64,000 nucleotides of DNA from an uncultured Croceitalea sp. (GCA_947495075.1 CANLXH010000002.1:1178001-1242000), one strand, 5' to 3'; shown: positions 1 to 8,076, counted from the first letter of the stretch. The notes: a model not told the origin generated them from the sequence alone. Made by a program: numbers and translations.

Positions 1-860
1 ACATATCCCAACAATGTTAATACAAAACTCCAACCTAACAAACAGCACAAGCCATACCAAATATCCCAACGAATTGAAATACTTAAATGTGGTTCTACTA
101 TATTATTTGGAATGAAATAGTAACCGTAAAATAAAAATGAGCTGATTATAAAAACGATTAAATAAAAACGTCTAAACTTTTTTAGATTGTCCCAAAATAA
201 TTGAGAGCTTGCAAACAGAATACCAGCTATAAAAAAATAAGTGTAGAAAAAAGTCTCGGAAAAGTTTGTTAAAGAAGAAGACCCTGTTGGATAATATCTT
301 TTAAGTAGAATAGTGAAAATGATTAATGGAAAACCTCCTAATAATAAACCGACTTTATATGAACTCATTTTTACAAACCAATTCTTAAAACTTTGAGATT
401 TTTTAGACTTAAGAAAAATTATTAATGGGATTGCGACAATTGAAATGACATATAGGTTCTCTATAAACCAAAGATGATTTGTTTCAAATCGTCCATCTGT
501 ATATATCTGCCAATAGGAACTAAATTCATTAATATATTGATAATAGGTTTGAGGTGGCACAATAAATAGTACACCAAAAATTAACGGAATTATAAGTCTG
601 CCTGTTCTTTCTTTAAAAAATTGTTGCCAATTACGCTTTGAAAATGCGAGTACTGTTCCAGTACCCGATATTAAAAAAAGTAAGGGTAGTCTAAATTGTT
701 CAAAATAGACCATAATGTCGTCCAGTAATTTACTGGATTCGGCATTCATAATATGAAAACCATCGCCATTAAAAGGCATACCTATGTGATGAAAATAGAC
801 AGCTAAAATAGCTATGACTCTAAGCCAGTCTAAATCATATCTTCTTGTTGAAGTATCCAC
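1..860 (-). CDS. Acyltransferase 3 family membrane protein (3' end cut by window)
   Basis: The reading frame runs without a stop from a GTG at 858-860 to the window edge, about 286 codons, so the C-terminus lies outside. The N-terminus reads DTSTRRYDLDWLRVIAILAV followed by YFHH, the signature of acyltransferase-3 (OafA/OpgC-like) multi-pass membrane enzymes, which transfer acyl groups to sugars or glycans at the cytoplasmic membrane. Several hydrophobic segments follow, for example FRLPLLFLISGTG, LIIPLIFGVLFIVPP and the stretch with TFFYTYFFIAGILF. No in-frame ATG or TTG lies just upstream, so GTG is the best start. It is followed on its 5' side (at 954-1826) by a LytTR regulator on the same strand, a common pairing in Bacteroidetes. 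The substrate cannot be told. Confidence 0.8.
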   Translation of the reverse strand, partial: MDTSTRRYDLDWLRVIAILAVYFHHIGMPFNGDGFHIMNAESSKLLDDIMVYFEQFRLPLLFLISGTGTVLAFSKRNWQQFFKERTGRLIIPLIFGVLFIVPPQTYYQYINEFSSYWQIYTDGRFETNHLWFIENLYVISIVAIPLIIFLKSKKSQSFKNWFVKMSSYKVGLLLGGFPLIIFTILLKRYYPTGSSSLTNFSETFFYTYFFIAGILFASSQLFWDNLKKFRRFYLIVFIISSFLFYGYYFIPNNIVEPHLSISIRWDIWYGLCCLLGWSFVLTLLGY

Positions 861-953
861 TAATTTTGTTTTTTTGGTAATTATAAAAACAAAATCAATG
901 TGATTTCTTGACAAGTGACAGTTGACAAACCAAAGTGACGAAATGCAAGGTTG

Positions 954-1826
954 TTATTTACTTATACTTGAATAAATTCGATTAAACTCTTGAATTCTAG
1001 ACCGAGAAACAGGAACTGTTCCTTGAGTATAGTATTTTAAATTCAGCACATAGCCTTGGGCATTTCCCGAAATGGAAGTGATAGCCTTTAAATTTGCAAT
1101 GTATGAGCGATGCACCTGGAAAATGAAAGGGAAAGAGCTTAATTGGTCGTCAAATTCTTTTAACGTTAGTCTTTTTAAGTGTTGGTCAAATCCGTTTGAA
1201 GTACTGTAAAATATTTCGAGATAGTTTCCATCTACTTTTGCAAAAAGAAATGTGTGTATATCCAACTCAAATTTTTCTTCTATAATTGGCGTTAGAATTT
1301 GAGCAATTGTATTTACCTCTTTTATGTTTTGCTCTTGATTTGGTAATTTTTTTAAAACGGTTGAGTGTTTGTAAATCAATCGTTCTAAATTGAGAGGTAA
1401 AATAATTATCAAAAGTAAACTGCCAACTAGAAAGGTATTCCGAATTTCTTCCCACAAATATCTAAAAGACCAATTATCAGGATTAGTGTAAATAAAATCT
1501 CTAATAAGGAAGCTAACAAGACCTATTAGAAATAGGATTATTGCCAAATGCAAAAACTCCTTACCTAAAGTCCAGTTTTCAATTCTTTTTACGGATTTTT
1601 TTAGAAAAAAAACATAAGCGAAGGCAATTGGTATTGGGATGATAGAATGTAGCACCACAATATAAAAACTGTTTATTTTGTGTTCTGAAACATTGACAAT
1701 AAACGGTTCAAATAAATAAGTAAATAGAAAACTAACTATTGCAATACAACAAAGAATGAAAAGCACTTTTTTCAATTCCTCGTAATAAAAAGGGTATGGT
1801 TGTCTTATGTAGGTTTCAATTTTCAT
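954..1826 (-). CDS. Membrane-anchored LytTR-domain transcriptional regulator
   Basis: 290 aa. The N-terminal half has four clear hydrophobic segments (about residues 20-42, 53-75, 88-108 and 130-150). The C-terminal ~100 residues match a LytTR DNA-binding domain: the core LSSFPFIFQVHRSYIAN followed by GNAQGYVLNLK and VPVSRSR is the usual family pattern. LytTR proteins bind DNA directly; the version with an N-terminal membrane region and no receiver domain is common in Bacteroidetes and probably senses a membrane or extracellular cue. It lies upstream of the acyltransferase on the same strand, separated by about 90 bp, and may control it. Start ATG at 1824-1826. The signal is unknown. Confidence 0.85.
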   Translation of the reverse strand: MKIETYIRQPYPFYYEELKKVLFILCCIAIVSFLFTYLFEPFIVNVSEHKINSFYIVVLHSIIPIPIAFAYVFFLKKSVKRIENWTLGKEFLHLAIILFLIGLVSFLIRDFIYTNPDNWSFRYLWEEIRNTFLVGSLLLIIILPLNLERLIYKHSTVLKKLPNQEQNIKEVNTIAQILTPIIEEKFELDIHTFLFAKVDGNYLEIFYSTSNGFDQHLKRLTLKEFDDQLSSFPFIFQVHRSYIANLKAITSISGNAQGYVLNLKYYTQGTVPVSRSRIQEFNRIYSSISK

Positions 1827-2523
1827 TTGCTGTTCAAGGTAAATCTCGGTCTTTTTTTTAATTGCTCACAACTACAGCGCTAAACGTAGTGCTGTGATTT
1901 CTACGGAAATATAGCAAAATCCTTTTAACAATGCTGTGTGAAACGGACTTCCGTATAATCACGCTGCATTGTTCACCAAGGAGTCCGCGATAGCGGACGT
2001 ATTCTTGTTGGATTTTGCGTTATTGGGAGTATAAATTACAGTACCAAATTACTTTTAGCCGGCCGTTCTTGTCTGTTTTGGCTCGAAGCCCACCTAGCGG
2101 TGATTTTAGGGTATAGTGGTTGGGGTAATTTGGTTTAGCGCTGTAGTTCGAGTCGATTCTTTAAGATGCATTGCAACATAGTTGCGCAGATTAAAGTTCA
2201 CCGCAGGTGAATTGACTCGAACGGTCTAGTATAAGAAAAGTAGGGCAGTTGTTTGCGTTACTTTTCGGATTAAGCTAAAGCCGAATTTTTAAATTTTGTT
2301 AATTATATTTTCTCTCTTTAATTATACCAAATTTAAAAATTTGGCGACTTGGTAAATACATACAGACCTTTCGATTAAGCACTTTTTGCCCTATTTTTTT
2401 TATACATTGTTACCTGTAGTGCTTTTCCGCAAACTTGCTAGCGTTGGCAGAAGTCATACTCTTTTACAGTTTTGGTCAAGCTTGGATGGCGCGGCTGTAA
2501 ATGTGTATGGCTTGCGCGTTGGC
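1827..2523. repeat. Gene-free block of nested inverted repeats (cassette-site-like)
   Basis: About 700 bp with no credible gene. Directly visible: AACTACAGCGCTAAA at 1870-1884 and its exact inverted copy at 2134-2148; GCAAAATCC at 1914-1922 with GGATTTTGC at 2010-2018; AACAATGC at 1927-1934 with GCATTGTT at 1966-1973; GTTCGAGTC at 2146-2154 with GACTCGAAC at 2213-2221; and a hairpin with arms at 2455-2469 (CATACTCTTTTACAG) and 2497-2511 (CTGTAAATGTGTATG). A stretch near 2345-2380 (ACCTTTCGATTAAGCAC) is repeated almost exactly near 6035-6052, before another gene of the block. These are consistent with several recombination sites or their remnants between gene cassettes. This is inference from structure, not from a known family. 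Confidence 0.6.
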
Positions 2524-3540
2524 TTAAAAAGTCATATAATATTTCCCATCTTCAAATTTGTAAAAAGTCAGTTTATCATTCCCATACTCTTCAAGGGTTT
2601 CCATAGTTACTGGTTCATATTTTTTTAAAGCACCACTTCTTTCTAATTTTCCTTTTAACCAACGTCCAAAAATAAGTAGACTATTTAAAGACCTAACATT
2701 TTTGGCATAATCTCCTTGTGTCCTCATTGGAATGATATAACCATCGTCAGTATATGCAGTAAAATTACCTACTGGATACAATTCATTATCACGAATTTCT
2801 TTACCTGCAATTAATTCAATTTCATACCAATTACGAGGCTTTATTATTCCTGTTTTTTTGTTTTCTCGACCTTTGCCGAAATATACATTGAGGCTAGATT
2901 TTTCTTTATCAGCTATTCTGTCAAGTGCGAGAGAAAAATTGGGATATTTAGAATAGTCAATATTTTCGGAATTATATTTGTATAAACTTTCCCATTTCTT
3001 TAGGGTATTTTTAGAAAGTAGTTTCTTTTTACCTGGAACTATAATTTCAGCTTTGTCAATGGTAATAGAATAAGAAGGCGAATAAAGGTCATTTAAAAAA
3101 GCGATTAAACTCACTTTTTGACTGTTATCTAAAATTGGAACTGTACATTCAATATTTCCCTTTGTTCCACTTGCGGAAAAATTTGATGAACCAACATAAA
3201 TGTTTGATGTTTCGTCTTTGTCAAATTGATAGACTTTACCGTGATAGCGTCTGCCATTAGTTACAAATACACCTGATGAATTATTATAAATTCTTAACGC
3301 TTCATTTAATTTTGTAACTGCATTTAACTTTTTTTGCCCCAAACCTTCATAAAAAGCCATACCTAAAAGCAGTCTTGATGTACCGCCTTTTTTAGCAACT
3401 TCAATGAACGGTTTTTCAAAAGCATTAATTACGTCAAGTGAAGCGTAACCTGATGCAACTGTAATGCTATTAGAGGTCTTAAACTCTTTATCTAAAACAT
3501 TCCTAAAGTCTCCTCCGTATTTTTGAATATTAGTGTGCAT
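2524..3540 (-). CDS. PLD-type (NgoFVII-like) type II restriction endonuclease
   Basis: 338 aa. The central motif H100-x-K102 in RRYHGKVYQFDK, followed by VGSSNFSASG with N120 and then E131, is the HxK(x)nN signature of phospholipase-D-superfamily nucleases, as in BfiI and the NgoFVII family. These enzymes cut DNA through a histidine intermediate without metal. The C-terminal half (GRENKKTGIIKPRNWYEIEL onward) is probably the DNA-recognition part. It overlaps the methyltransferase stop by 11 bp (ATGCACACTAA junction), so the two are translationally coupled, with the nuclease last, as expected for a restriction-modification operon with a controller gene in front. The recognition site is unknown. 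The family is a good match; the exact subfamily is less sure. Confidence 0.85.
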   Translation of the reverse strand: MHTNIQKYGGDFRNVLDKEFKTSNSITVASGYASLDVINAFEKPFIEVAKKGGTSRLLLGMAFYEGLGQKKLNAVTKLNEALRIYNNSSGVFVTNGRRYHGKVYQFDKDETSNIYVGSSNFSASGTKGNIECTVPILDNSQKVSLIAFLNDLYSPSYSITIDKAEIIVPGKKKLLSKNTLKKWESLYKYNSENIDYSKYPNFSLALDRIADKEKSSLNVYFGKGRENKKTGIIKPRNWYEIELIAGKEIRDNELYPVGNFTAYTDDGYIIPMRTQGDYAKNVRSLNSLLIFGRWLKGKLERSGALKKYEPVTMETLEEYGNDKLTFYKFEDGKYYMTF

Positions 3541-4624
3541 TTACCTTGATGTTTTCTAAAAATGTTTTAATCTGTTTTGCAAAAGGGTAAATACCTGAAG
3601 GTGGAACTGAATTACCAATTTGTTTTCTCACTTCTGTAATAGTACCTTCAAATATAAAATCGTCTGGATAACCAAATAATCTTGCTCTTTCTCTGTTAGT
3701 TAATGGTCTTGGTTCTTCGTAGTGATATCCCCAAGTTCCACCGCCACCAGCAGCAATAATGGTAGTTGACGGTTTATTAGGATGAAGTCTACGGTAAACG
3801 TGAGAAATCATACCTTTTACATAATGTGGTGAATCTTTCGGTATGTCAGTAAAATTACCACCTGGTGGAATTAACTTTAATTTTTCAATAGTACCAGCTT
3901 GTATGTTTTGATGCTCGTTGTTATGTTTTACTTTTTTTACTCCTTTTAATGCTTCTTTAGCAGATAAGTAGTTGTCAGCGTCATTTGTTGGTGTTGGTAT
4001 GTCAAAAAATGTATCTAAATCTTTTCTTACTCCAATAATTAAAACCCTTTGACGAAGTTGAGCTACTCCATATTCTGCAAAATTCACTAAATGTGCAGTT
4101 GTATTATAACCGTAATCTCCTGTTTCCGAAAAATCTTTAATTATTGTCTTTATTGCTTTTTTCTTATTGGCGGTCAAAATTCCTTTTACATTTTCCGCAA
4201 CAAACATTAAAGGTTGCTTTTGAGAAACAATTTCAACAAAGTTTTGATATAAATTACCTCTATCTGTCGTTATTCCGCCTCTTTTCCAAATCATAGAAAA
4301 ATCTTGACAAGGAAATCCTCCAAGTATTAAATCTGCATCTGGTATTTTAGAATAATCTAATTCAGTTATGTCACCACAGACAATGTGGTCTCCAATATTT
4401 TTTGCATAGGTTTCACAAGCTCTTTTTTCAATATCATTAGCCCATTTTATATTAAAACCAGCTTTATCAAATCCTAAGTCCATTCCACCACAGCCCGAAA
4501 AAAGTGAAATAACATCAATTTTTTCTTTTTCTATTGATTGTATTTTTGAGTTATCAATCGGTGGTGAATACATCCTTAATTGTGGTTCTTTGGCAATGCT
4601 CATATTTTCTGTTTCTGTACTCAT
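3530..4624 (-). CDS. DNA (cytosine-5) methyltransferase of a type II R-M system
   Basis: 364 aa. Motif I FSGCGGMDLG (42-51), motif IV GGFPCQDFS with the catalytic Cys at 106, motif VI ENV (144-146), motif VIII QLRQR (189-193), and the C-terminal ERARLFGYPDDF and QIGNSVPP (motifs IX-X) are all present, so the enzyme looks intact. It transfers a methyl group from SAM to C5 of cytosine and protects host DNA from the partner nuclease encoded just downstream. The stretch between motifs VIII and IX (about 205-290) holds the target-recognition domain. The gene lies 5 bp downstream of the small HTH controller gene and overlaps the nuclease gene, forming a C-M-R operon on the minus strand. Confidence 0.93.
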   Translation of the reverse strand: MSTETENMSIAKEPQLRMYSPPIDNSKIQSIEKEKIDVISLFSGCGGMDLGFDKAGFNIKWANDIEKRACETYAKNIGDHIVCGDITELDYSKIPDADLILGGFPCQDFSMIWKRGGITTDRGNLYQNFVEIVSQKQPLMFVAENVKGILTANKKKAIKTIIKDFSETGDYGYNTTAHLVNFAEYGVAQLRQRVLIIGVRKDLDTFFDIPTPTNDADNYLSAKEALKGVKKVKHNNEHQNIQAGTIEKLKLIPPGGNFTDIPKDSPHYVKGMISHVYRRLHPNKPSTTIIAAGGGGTWGYHYEEPRPLTNRERARLFGYPDDFIFEGTITEVRKQIGNSVPPSGIYPFAKQIKTFLENIKVNAH

Positions 4625-4629
4625 CTATG

Positions 4630-4938
4630 TTAGTTTGGTATTGGATTTGATTTTAGATACTTTATTTTTTTTTCCGCAACTTTTAGAACTTTACTAGCGC
4701 AATCTTCATCTACAATTTCATAAGCAATTTTGTCACTAATGAACTGAATTAAAAGTTCATCCTTATCGAGTTTCAGAATTTCAGCTAACTTTTCCAACAT
4801 TTCTTTTGTCGGTTTTCGCTCGTTTCTTTCGATTTTGCTCAATATTGCTTGGTCAATATCAACATAAGCTGAAACTTGTCTTAAAAGAAGTCCTAAATTT
4901 TGTCTTTTATTACGTAAAATTTGTCCGATTGTTTCCAT
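4630..4938 (-). CDS. XRE-family controller protein of the R-M operon
   Basis: About 102 aa from the ATG at 4936-4938; a TTG seven codons upstream (4959) is also possible. Residues 1-65 form an XRE/Cro helix-turn-helix (IGQILRNKRQNLGLLLRQV, AILSKIERNERKPT, LEKLAEILKLD). The tail is charged. It ends 5 bp before the methyltransferase start, in the position of C (controller) proteins, which time nuclease expression after the methyltransferase. An inverted repeat lies just upstream of the ATG, supporting autoregulation. Confidence 0.8.
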   Translation of the reverse strand: METIGQILRNKRQNLGLLLRQVSAYVDIDQAILSKIERNERKPTKEMLEKLAEILKLDKDELLIQFISDKIAYEIVDEDCASKVLKVAEKKIKYLKSNPIPN

Positions 4939-4952
4939 TTGAAAATTGTTAC

Positions 4953-4984
4953 TTGACAATAAATGTCAAATATAGTTTGTCAAA
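4953..4984 (-). promoter_or_regulatory. Candidate operator (C-box-like) before the R-M operon
   Basis: TTGACA (4953-4958) and TGTCAA (4964-4969) form a perfect 6-bp inverted repeat with a 5-bp spacer, and a third half-site TGTCAA follows at 4979-4984. It lies 15-46 bp upstream of the chosen ATG of the HTH gene. Position, dyad symmetry and the extra half-site fit C-protein operators, where a high-affinity dimer site sits beside a weaker one. Confidence 0.5.
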
Positions 4985-5033
4985 TTTAAGATAACAAGAA
5001 ATTCGGTTTGAATTTGTTCTAGCGTTTGATAAA

Positions 5034-5095
5034 AAACAGCTCTTTTATTTTTTTAGCGTTGGCTTATCGCGTTGGCAAAAATAAATGTGCTGTTT
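5034..5095. repeat. 62-nt imperfect hairpin, attC-like site
   Basis: The left arm 5034-5052 (AAACAGCTCTTTTATTTTT) pairs with the right arm 5077-5095 with two mismatches. The 24-nt centre carries two direct copies of GCGTTGGC (5055-5062 and 5069-5076). GCGTTGGC also occurs beside the hairpin at 2455-2511 (2440-2447 and 2516-2523). Located between the R-M operon and the next gene. Confidence 0.55.
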
Positions 5096-5178
5096 GCGCG
5101 GTGGATTTTTTAGTTAAAATGTTCAATGTATAGCACGATTTTCCGCATTACAGGTAACGTGTTCGTGTATGGTTTCGT

Positions 5179-5236
5179 TGCGAATTTCAGCTGATCGCTT
5201 TGCGTTCAGATGAGCCGCTTGCGGCGAAAATTCGCA
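5179..5236. repeat. 58-nt hairpin in the intergenic block
   Basis: TGCGAATTT (5179-5187) pairs with AAATTCGCA (5228-5236), and an inner GCCGCTTGCGGC hairpin sits within. The block 4985-5338 contains no gene; together with the previous hairpin it fills the space between the R-M operon and the 177-residue gene. GCATTACAGGTAACG (5146-5160) matches, inverted, the sequence near 2405-2422, tying this block to the one at 1827-2523. Confidence 0.5.
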
Positions 5237-5338
5237 GTGGGAAAAAGCGAATAGCTGAGCTAGTTCGATTTTCCTAAAGAAACTAAGATAATGAAATGTA
5301 GGAAATAATCTTCTTCTTAACCAACAAGGAGCAATGAG

Positions 5339-5872
5339 CTATACACGTTGTTGACGTGTCGTTTTTTTTATTTCAAATCCGTTGATTTTATTTCTATTCA
5401 GTAATTCTTGTAATTCCTGATAATTGTCAAATTCAGATAGTTTTTCGGTTAGAAAATCAGGCATTTTTAAAGAACCTCCAAATCCGTTATTTCTTAAATG
5501 ATAATCATCAATCAAATAATAAATAAAATCTTCCGCACGTTCATTTCCATCTTTATATTCCAAGTAATTAAAGTAGTCAATTAATTCTTTTTCAATTATT
5601 TTCCAATTCGAGCTGTTAGATTTAAGATACTCATTATAATATCCGAGTATTAGTTTTCTGATTTCGGAAGATTTAAAATTCCACTCAATTTCTTTAGTCA
5701 AAAATTCAATGACTTGGTTAGTCGATTTTGCAAAGGATAAATCAAAATATAGGCTTTCACTTTTTCCATTTTCAATTTGGTAATCAGCCCATTTGCTAAT
5801 TTCTGTCAATGGAATTTTTTTCAGAGCGAGTCCGAATCTAACTAAATGTCCTATTTTTTCTTTTTCTGTCAA
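5339..5872 (-). CDS. Hypothetical protein, 177 aa, cassette-like gene
   Basis: I do not recognise a family. The protein is hydrophilic, mostly helical in appearance and acidic, with no signal peptide or membrane segment. The only start consistent with length is TTG at 5870-5872 (reading TEKEKIGHLVRF); an in-frame TAG lies 11 codons upstream and there is no ATG between. The last residues, QQRV, are encoded by the sequence CAACAACGTGTATAG, which looks like part of the flanking repeat and not of an original gene. It stands alone, with hairpin-rich DNA on both sides, as a single-gene cassette would. Confidence 0.6.
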   Translation of the reverse strand: MTEKEKIGHLVRFGLALKKIPLTEISKWADYQIENGKSESLYFDLSFAKSTNQVIEFLTKEIEWNFKSSEIRKLILGYYNEYLKSNSSNWKIIEKELIDYFNYLEYKDGNERAEDFIYYLIDDYHLRNNGFGGSLKMPDFLTEKLSEFDNYQELQELLNRNKINGFEIKKTTRQQRV

Positions 5873-5904
5873 TGCGTTCTGTTTAAATGCACGCCAACGG
5901 TTGA

Positions 5905-5957
5905 GCTATGAACAGTACGGGAGCAAACTAGGGTTTGCTTTCCGCCATGCACATAGC
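5905..5957. repeat. 53-nt imperfect hairpin, attC-like site
   Basis: The outer arms GCTATG (5905-5910) and CATAGC (5952-5957) and the inner arms GCAAAC (5923-5928) and GTTTGC (5933-5938) are symmetric, with unpaired bases and short matched CA and CGG blocks between, giving a bulged hairpin. It is flanked by CCAACGGTTG. A second short hairpin, GCAAAATC/GATTTTGC, lies at about 5997-6017 and shares GCAAAATCC with the block at 1914. Confidence 0.55.
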
Positions 5958-6068
5958 GAAATCTTTTTGTTTTGATTTATTTTTTCCTGTCCAGAGCAAA
6001 ATCCAAAAGATTTTGCGGACATCATAAAAATACACAAACCTTTCGTTTAAGCACGAAGCCTGTATTGT

Positions 6069-6776
6069 TTATAGGTTTTGTTGTACACCGTTATTTATTA
6101 GATTCCAGCTAAAAGTTTTTACTTCCAAATCCTGATTTAATCGTAAATACTGGTCTTTATACAAGTCGTCCAAAGTATAAATTGAGAACTTCTGTCCGTC
6201 AGTTGTTTGTCCCACAATGTTGTGGAACGTTTTTTTATTGGAATAAGAGTAGTATGTCAGCCAACTAGATTTGAATATTCCCCAGCTTTTTGTCACTTTG
6301 TTGCAAAAGTGTTGGGTAAGTATACTGAAATCGTAAAAAGTTATTTGATTCGGACAATCAATTTTCAAGTTTTGACCACTACTTATTTTGAAACTCTCAA
6401 ATTTTAAATCTCCATCACAAAATTCCAAAAAATCCCTTATTACAGATTCCGCTTTTCTTTGAGAAGTCTGGGAAACAATTATTTTGTCCCCATTTGAAAA
6501 ATCCAGTTTTAAATTTCCAGTTGAATGGTATTTTTCGAGTCCATCACTATCAGTATCACTAGACTTTTCGATAATATTCCAACCAAAGGCTTTTTCCAAC
6601 CCATAACCTACTATCCAAATCGGGCTAACTATCCATGTGATAGGATACCAAAGTTGTGGTTTACACCCATTGACAATTCCTAGCACGATTTCCTTAAAGT
6701 CTTTAACAAGGGTGTATAGTAGTCCAACTACTAAAAGACCAAAAATTATTGCAAAAATGTATAAAATTATCTCCAA
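6069..6776 (-). CDS. Hypothetical membrane-anchored protein, 235 aa, cassette-like gene
   Basis: No family recognised. Residues 3-25 form a transmembrane helix (LYIFAIIFGLLVVGLLYTLV), a second hydrophobic stretch is at about 44-62 (YPITWIVSPIWIVGYG), and the remaining ~170 residues are a soluble domain with mixed strand-like content. The C-terminus GVQQNL is encoded in sequence that resembles the flanking repeat (GTTGTACACC at 6080-6089, repeated inverted as GGTGTACAAC at 6788-6797 just upstream of the gene), so the gene is bounded by a 10-bp inverted repeat. It is a single gene, same strand as the recombinase, in the position next to the recombinase. Confidence 0.6.
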   Translation of the reverse strand: MEIILYIFAIIFGLLVVGLLYTLVKDFKEIVLGIVNGCKPQLWYPITWIVSPIWIVGYGLEKAFGWNIIEKSSDTDSDGLEKYHSTGNLKLDFSNGDKIIVSQTSQRKAESVIRDFLEFCDGDLKFESFKISSGQNLKIDCPNQITFYDFSILTQHFCNKVTKSWGIFKSSWLTYYSYSNKKTFHNIVGQTTDGQKFSIYTLDDLYKDQYLRLNQDLEVKTFSWNLINNGVQQNL

Positions 6777-6784
6777 AGTTTTCT

Positions 6785-6837
6785 AATGGTGTACAACTTG
6801 TTTATATAGATGTAAAATACATCTTTATACACCCATT
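6785..6837. repeat. 53-nt hairpin beside the recombinase gene
   Basis: AATGGTGTA (6785-6793) and TATAGATGTA (6805-6814) face TACATC (6818-6823) and ACACCCATT (6829-6837), giving an asymmetric hairpin with an 11-nt bulge on one side. It lies 36 bp downstream of the recombinase stop codon, where a primary attachment site would be expected if the recombinase builds the array. Confidence 0.5.
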
Positions 6838-6873
6838 TTGGTATAAAACCGATGAAAAGTGTTGTTTTTTATT

Positions 6874-8019
6874 TCAAATCGTAAAGTCATCGAAAGGGTT
6901 CTTTATTCTATCTAAACTTGTACTGCTCACATGAGTATAAATCATTGTAGTCTTAGGACTATTATGGCCTAAAAGTTCCTGAATATACCTAATATCGGTA
7001 CCACTCTCAAGTAAATGTGTCGCATGGCTATGTCTCAGGGTGTGCAAAGTAATTGATTTCTTGATTCCAACTGTGCTCAGTGACCTTTTCAATATTTGCC
7101 TTGCGCTTACCGGGGAGTACTTCTCACCGTTTGCTCCTTCGAACAAATAATCGACAGGCTTGTAGGCATCAATATATTTGTTCAAAAGAATGCACATCTG
7201 ATTGGGTATGGGCACATATCTGTCTTTTCGACCCTTACCAGACTTTATATGGGTAAACCCTCTTTCGAGATTCAAATTCTTGGTTTTAATGTTCAAACAC
7301 TCGCCTATACGAAGACCACATGCATACAATATACTTAATAAGGTCTGGTGCTTTAAATTTGAAATGGAAGACAGAATGTTCTTAACTTCGTCAATACTCA
7401 AAACTTCTGGCAGTTTAGACTGTTTTTTTGGGCGTTCAAGTGAATCTGCTATAGTGATATCCCGGCCTTGGTGCTTATAGAAAAGTTTCAAAGCATTTAT
7501 TGCCTGATTCTGATAAGTGAATGAATAACCGTTTGCCAAAATGTAGTTGGTATTAAAGTTTTCAAGGTCTGTTTTGACTATTTCTTGTAGCCCTTTGGTA
7601 TGATGAAATCCGAAAAACATCAGAAGCATACTTTCATAGGTATTGATGGTATTTTCGCTATACCTTCGTTGCCTCATCCATTCTTTGAACGAATGTATTT
7701 TTTTCAGGGCATTCTCGTTAGGCTTTTTAGAAATTCCAATTTTCTTTCTTACAATTCTACTAGTACTTGATTTTTGGTTGTGACCATTTTTAAGAGCTTC
7801 ATAGTCGACATAGTATTTTCGTTTACGTAGGTATTGAAAAAGAGCATTGGTGTTTGTTTTTGAAAAGAGTGTATAAAAGCTTTTTAGTTCCTTACTCCAT
7901 CTTATACCATTGAACTCCTTTAGATATTCCTTGGCATCAAAATCGTATGGAAAAGAGATTAAAAGCAGGTCTTGCCCCATATGGTTCAATTTGTCGAACT
8001 TAATAGTGATGTTCTGCAT
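6874..8019 (-). CDS. XerC/D-type tyrosine recombinase (integron-like candidate)
   Basis: 381 aa. The first ~80 residues are an extra domain (DLLLISFPYDFDAKEYLKEF, IRWSKELKSFYTLF) seen in a group of Bacteroidetes integrases. A SAM-like core-binding domain follows (about 110-190), then the catalytic domain with Arg in YACGLRIGEC, the HTLRH box with its HxxR, the LLGHNSPKTTMIY His and the Tyr nucleophile near residue 360. The C-terminus LDRIKNPFDDF resembles the tail of integron integrases (RSPLD). The extra helix specific to IntI is not seen, so this is not a classical IntI. It is transcribed in the same direction as the genes at 954-6776, with hairpins between them. It could equally be the integrase of a decayed island. 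Confidence 0.88.
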   Translation of the reverse strand: MQNITIKFDKLNHMGQDLLLISFPYDFDAKEYLKEFNGIRWSKELKSFYTLFSKTNTNALFQYLRKRKYYVDYEALKNGHNQKSSTSRIVRKKIGISKKPNENALKKIHSFKEWMRQRRYSENTINTYESMLLMFFGFHHTKGLQEIVKTDLENFNTNYILANGYSFTYQNQAINALKLFYKHQGRDITIADSLERPKKQSKLPEVLSIDEVKNILSSISNLKHQTLLSILYACGLRIGECLNIKTKNLNLERGFTHIKSGKGRKDRYVPIPNQMCILLNKYIDAYKPVDYLFEGANGEKYSPVSARQILKRSLSTVGIKKSITLHTLRHSHATHLLESGTDIRYIQELLGHNSPKTTMIYTHVSSTSLDRIKNPFDDFTI

Positions 8020-8076
8020 TTGTAACTTGATTTTGGGTCAAGATAAAGATTGAAAATTTTTTAGTCGTATCTTAAT

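Noticed and set aside
2386-2628. Plus-strand 80-residue frame over the 3' end of the restriction nuclease gene
   Set aside because: It overlaps the nuclease on the other strand and repeat DNA; low-complexity translation with no family.
6874-8019. Classical integron integrase IntI
   Set aside because: The IntI-specific extra helix between the catalytic boxes is not visible; called XerC/D-type instead.
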